From DASZMX01 sp035551475 (GTDB taxonomy: Bacteria > Verrucomicrobiota > Verrucomicrobiia > Limisphaerales > Palsa-1400): a stretch of DNA of 44,826 bases. The notes below the pieces were generated by a model. The model was not told the origin of the DNA and searched no databases. It saw only the letters and a list, made by a program, of their open reading frames with translations. Within the stretch, counting starts at the first letter, position 1, and each line of letters starts with the position of its first letter. The position numbers were made by a program, and so were the translations under genes. Where the stretch lies: assembly GCA_035551475.1 (NCBI GenBank), contig DASZMX010000075.1, positions 1 to 44,826 of the forward strand, written 5' to 3'. Shown here in pieces: positions 43,086 to 44,826 of this stretch.

Positions 43086-44826
43086 ATGAAAACCAATTCA
43101 AAACCTGCCGTTGAAAAATTCGATTTCGTTTGTCATCTTGGGCCCGCGCTGGCGCGATCAGGGGTGTGTCTGGCGCTTGGCCTGGCGGTCGTGAAGGCGG
43201 ACGTTCCCGACTTGGCGCCGCTGCGGGTAAGTTGGACGGGAACGCCCGCCGCCGGCCAAGATCTGGCCGTGCAAATGACGCTGACCAACAGCGGCGGCGC
43301 CGACGCCACGGGCGGGTGGTATAATGAATGGGCTCTGTCCACCAATGCCACGCTGGCCGGAGCGGTTCCGGGCGGCGCATTCGAATATTACACTTTTGGC
43401 TACAGTTGGGAGATCGTGCCGGCAGGCGGCAGCATTGTGGTCAATGGCAATTACAGCACGCTCGCGGTTCCTCCAGGCTCGTATTATTTGATCGGCGTGG
43501 CCGATGATCGCAGCAATCTCGTTGAGTCCAGCTACGCCAACAACACCCTCGCTGTGCCCATCACGGTAGGCGTCCCGGATTTGGCGCCGGTGGAGGTGGG
43601 TTGGACGGGCGCTCCGACTGCCGGCCAAACTTTGGCTGTGCATATGACAATTACCAATAGCGGCAGCGGCAACGCGAACACTGCCTGGTATAACGAATGG
43701 GTTTTGTCCACCAACACCACGGTGGCCGGGGCGGTTTCGGGCGGGACATTGGAGTATTACACTTTTGGCTATAGTTGGGAGATCGTGCCGGAAGGCGGGA
43801 GCATCGTGGTAAATGGAAGTTACACCATGCCGTCGGCGCCGGGTGGCTTGTATTATTTAATTGGGGTGGCGGATGACCGCAGCAGTTTGGTGGAGTCCAG
43901 CTACGCCAATAACGCCCTCGCTGTGCCCATCACTTTAGGCGTCCCGGATTTGGCGCCGGTGGAGGTGGGTTGGACGGGCACGCCGACTGCCGGCCAAACT
44001 TTGGCTGTGCATATGACAATTACCAACAGCGGCAGCGGTGATGCGAAAACCGCGTGGTATAACGAATGGGTTCTGTCCACCAACGCCACGGTGGCGGGAG
44101 CCGTGGCGGGTGGAACGTGGGAATATTATACTTTTGGCTACAGTTGGGAAATCGTGCCAGCCGGCGGCAGCATTGTGGTCCATGGGAATTACACCATGCC
44201 GACGGTTCCCGCTGGGCTCTACTATTTGGTCGGCGTGGTCGATGACCGCAGCAATCTCTTCGAATCCACTTACGCCAATAATACTCTGATTACGCCGATT
44301 ACTTTGGGCGTTCCGGATTTGGCGCCCGGGGCCGTGGGGTGGACGGGCAAGCCGGCGGCTGGTCAAAACTTGGCTGTGCAAATGACAATCACCAATAGCG
44401 GCAGCGGCAACGCGAGCACTGCATGGTATAACGAATGGGTTCTGTCCACCAACACCACGGTGGCGGGCGCGGTGGCGGGTGGAACGTTGGAATATTATAC
44501 TTTTGGCTATAGCTGGGAGGTCGTGCCGGAAGGCGGCAGCATCGTGGTGAATGGAAACTACACCCTGCCTTCGGTTGCGCCGGGATTCTATTATTTGATT
44601 GGCGTGGTAAATGACCAAGGCAATCTGTTCGAATCCAGTTATACCAACAACGCCCTCGCTGTGCCCATCGCTGTGGGCCTGCCGGATTTGGCGCCAGTGG
44701 AGGTGCGGTGGACGGGCGCGCCTGTCGCCGGCCAAAATCTGGCTGTGCAAATGACAATTACCAATAGCGGCAGCGGCAACGCGGACACGGCATGGTATAA
44801 TGAGTGGGTTCTATCCACCAATGCCA
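43086..44826 (+). CDS. Secreted CARDB-domain repeat protein (truncated by window end)
   Basis: The frame is open from ATG 43086 to the right edge without a stop (580 codons seen). A leader with a hydrophobic stretch (RSGVCLALGLAVVKA) precedes tandem beta-sandwich units beginning (G)VPDLAP. Each continues with WTGTPTAGQ-LAV-MTITNSG, WYNEWVLSTN, YYTFGYSWEIVP, GSIVV and YYLIGVADDRSNL-ESSYANN. This is the CARDB (cell-adhesion-related, bacterial) pattern. Units start at 43203, 43572, 43941, 44310 and 44679, all 369 bp apart. Likely a long exported adhesin or matrix protein. Length and C-terminal anchor lie outside the window. Confidence 0.88.
   Translation, partial: MKTNSKPAVEKFDFVCHLGPALARSGVCLALGLAVVKADVPDLAPLRVSWTGTPAAGQDLAVQMTLTNSGGADATGGWYNEWALSTNATLAGAVPGGAFEYYTFGYSWEIVPAGGSIVVNGNYSTLAVPPGSYYLIGVADDRSNLVESSYANNTLAVPITVGVPDLAPVEVGWTGAPTAGQTLAVHMTITNSGSGNANTAWYNEWVLSTNTTVAGAVSGGTLEYYTFGYSWEIVPEGGSIVVNGSYTMPSAPGGLYYLIGVADDRSSLVESSYANNALAVPITLGVPDLAPVEVGWTGTPTAGQTLAVHMTITNSGSGDAKTAWYNEWVLSTNATVAGAVAGGTWEYYTFGYSWEIVPAGGSIVVHGNYTMPTVPAGLYYLVGVVDDRSNLFESTYANNTLITPITLGVPDLAPGAVGWTGKPAAGQNLAVQMTITNSGSGNASTAWYNEWVLSTNTTVAGAVAGGTLEYYTFGYSWEVVPEGGSIVVNGNYTLPSVAPGFYYLIGVVNDQGNLFESSYTNNALAVPIAVGLPDLAPVEVRWTGAPVAGQNLAVQMTITNSGSGNADTAWYNEWVLSTNA
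43203..44826 (+). repeat. Tandem 369-bp CARDB-encoding repeats
   Basis: Four complete units and part of a fifth, each exactly 369 bp (123 codons), are highly similar at base level. Spacing never changes, so duplications were recent or homogenised by recombination. The array continues beyond the window. Confidence 0.92.

Noticed and set aside
43084..44821. Minus-strand frames opposite the CARDB repeats
   Set aside because: They repeat with the 369-bp period of the plus-strand coding units and show no independent motif.

Overview
The window reads as a GC-rich chromosomal segment of a Verrucomicrobia-type bacterium, probably from the Pedosphaera/Limisphaera side of the phylum. That placement is inferred from gene content: a Pup/UBact-type tag encoded with a 20S proteasome, futalosine-route menaquinone genes, large secreted beta-helix and CARDB-repeat proteins, a 40-residue basic protein of a kind I associate with this phylum, and a bacterial relative of the fungal poly-HAMP (Nik1/Os-1) kinases. 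A 16S or marker-gene tree would be needed to fix it.

Layout. Positions 1-4204 are one end of an integrated mobile element, all on the minus strand: integrase, an unknown gene, an excisionase-like HTH protein, a GIY-YIG nuclease, an AEP-type primase-like protein and the start of a P4/D5-type primase-helicase that runs off the left edge. It abuts tRNA-Arg(TCT) at 4205. From 4299 to 7532 lie suhB, a secreted transglutaminase-like protein and a secreted endonuclease/exonuclease/phosphatase protein. From 13696 leftwards to 7487 runs a tightly packed minus-strand operon: a 56-residue Gln-ended tag, prcB, prcA, pafA and two paralogous ABC-2-type permeases. Upstream of it is a coupled operon for menaquinone by the futalosine route (ubiA/mqnP-mqnE-mqnA). 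From 16784 come a GHL10 glycoside hydrolase and a fatty-acid block (fabD, fabG, acpP, fabF) interrupted by a frameshifted secreted protein. Then come acylphosphatase, a metallophosphoesterase and a GT9 heptosyltransferase on the plus strand.

From 35579 leftwards to 26520 is a three-gene signalling operon. It starts with a 2470-residue soluble hybrid histidine kinase carrying 15 tandem 92-residue HAMP units, followed by a REC-histidine kinase and a stand-alone receiver. These form a plausible phosphorelay. To the right are a DUF421 membrane protein, CCA nucleotidyltransferase, an M23 peptidase, a lipoprotein, the small basic protein, a frameshifted beta-helix protein and, at the right edge, a truncated CARDB-repeat secreted protein made of exact 369-bp units.

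The most unusual non-coding region is 41955-42835: about 880 nt dense in plus-strand hairpins, GNRA loops and a possible pseudoknot, ending in a strong intrinsic terminator. One arm of the terminator can instead pair with an identical decamer about 700 nt upstream. I do not recognise the family. Three copies of a dispersed palindromic repeat (26326, 26452, 42888) lie in intergenic positions.
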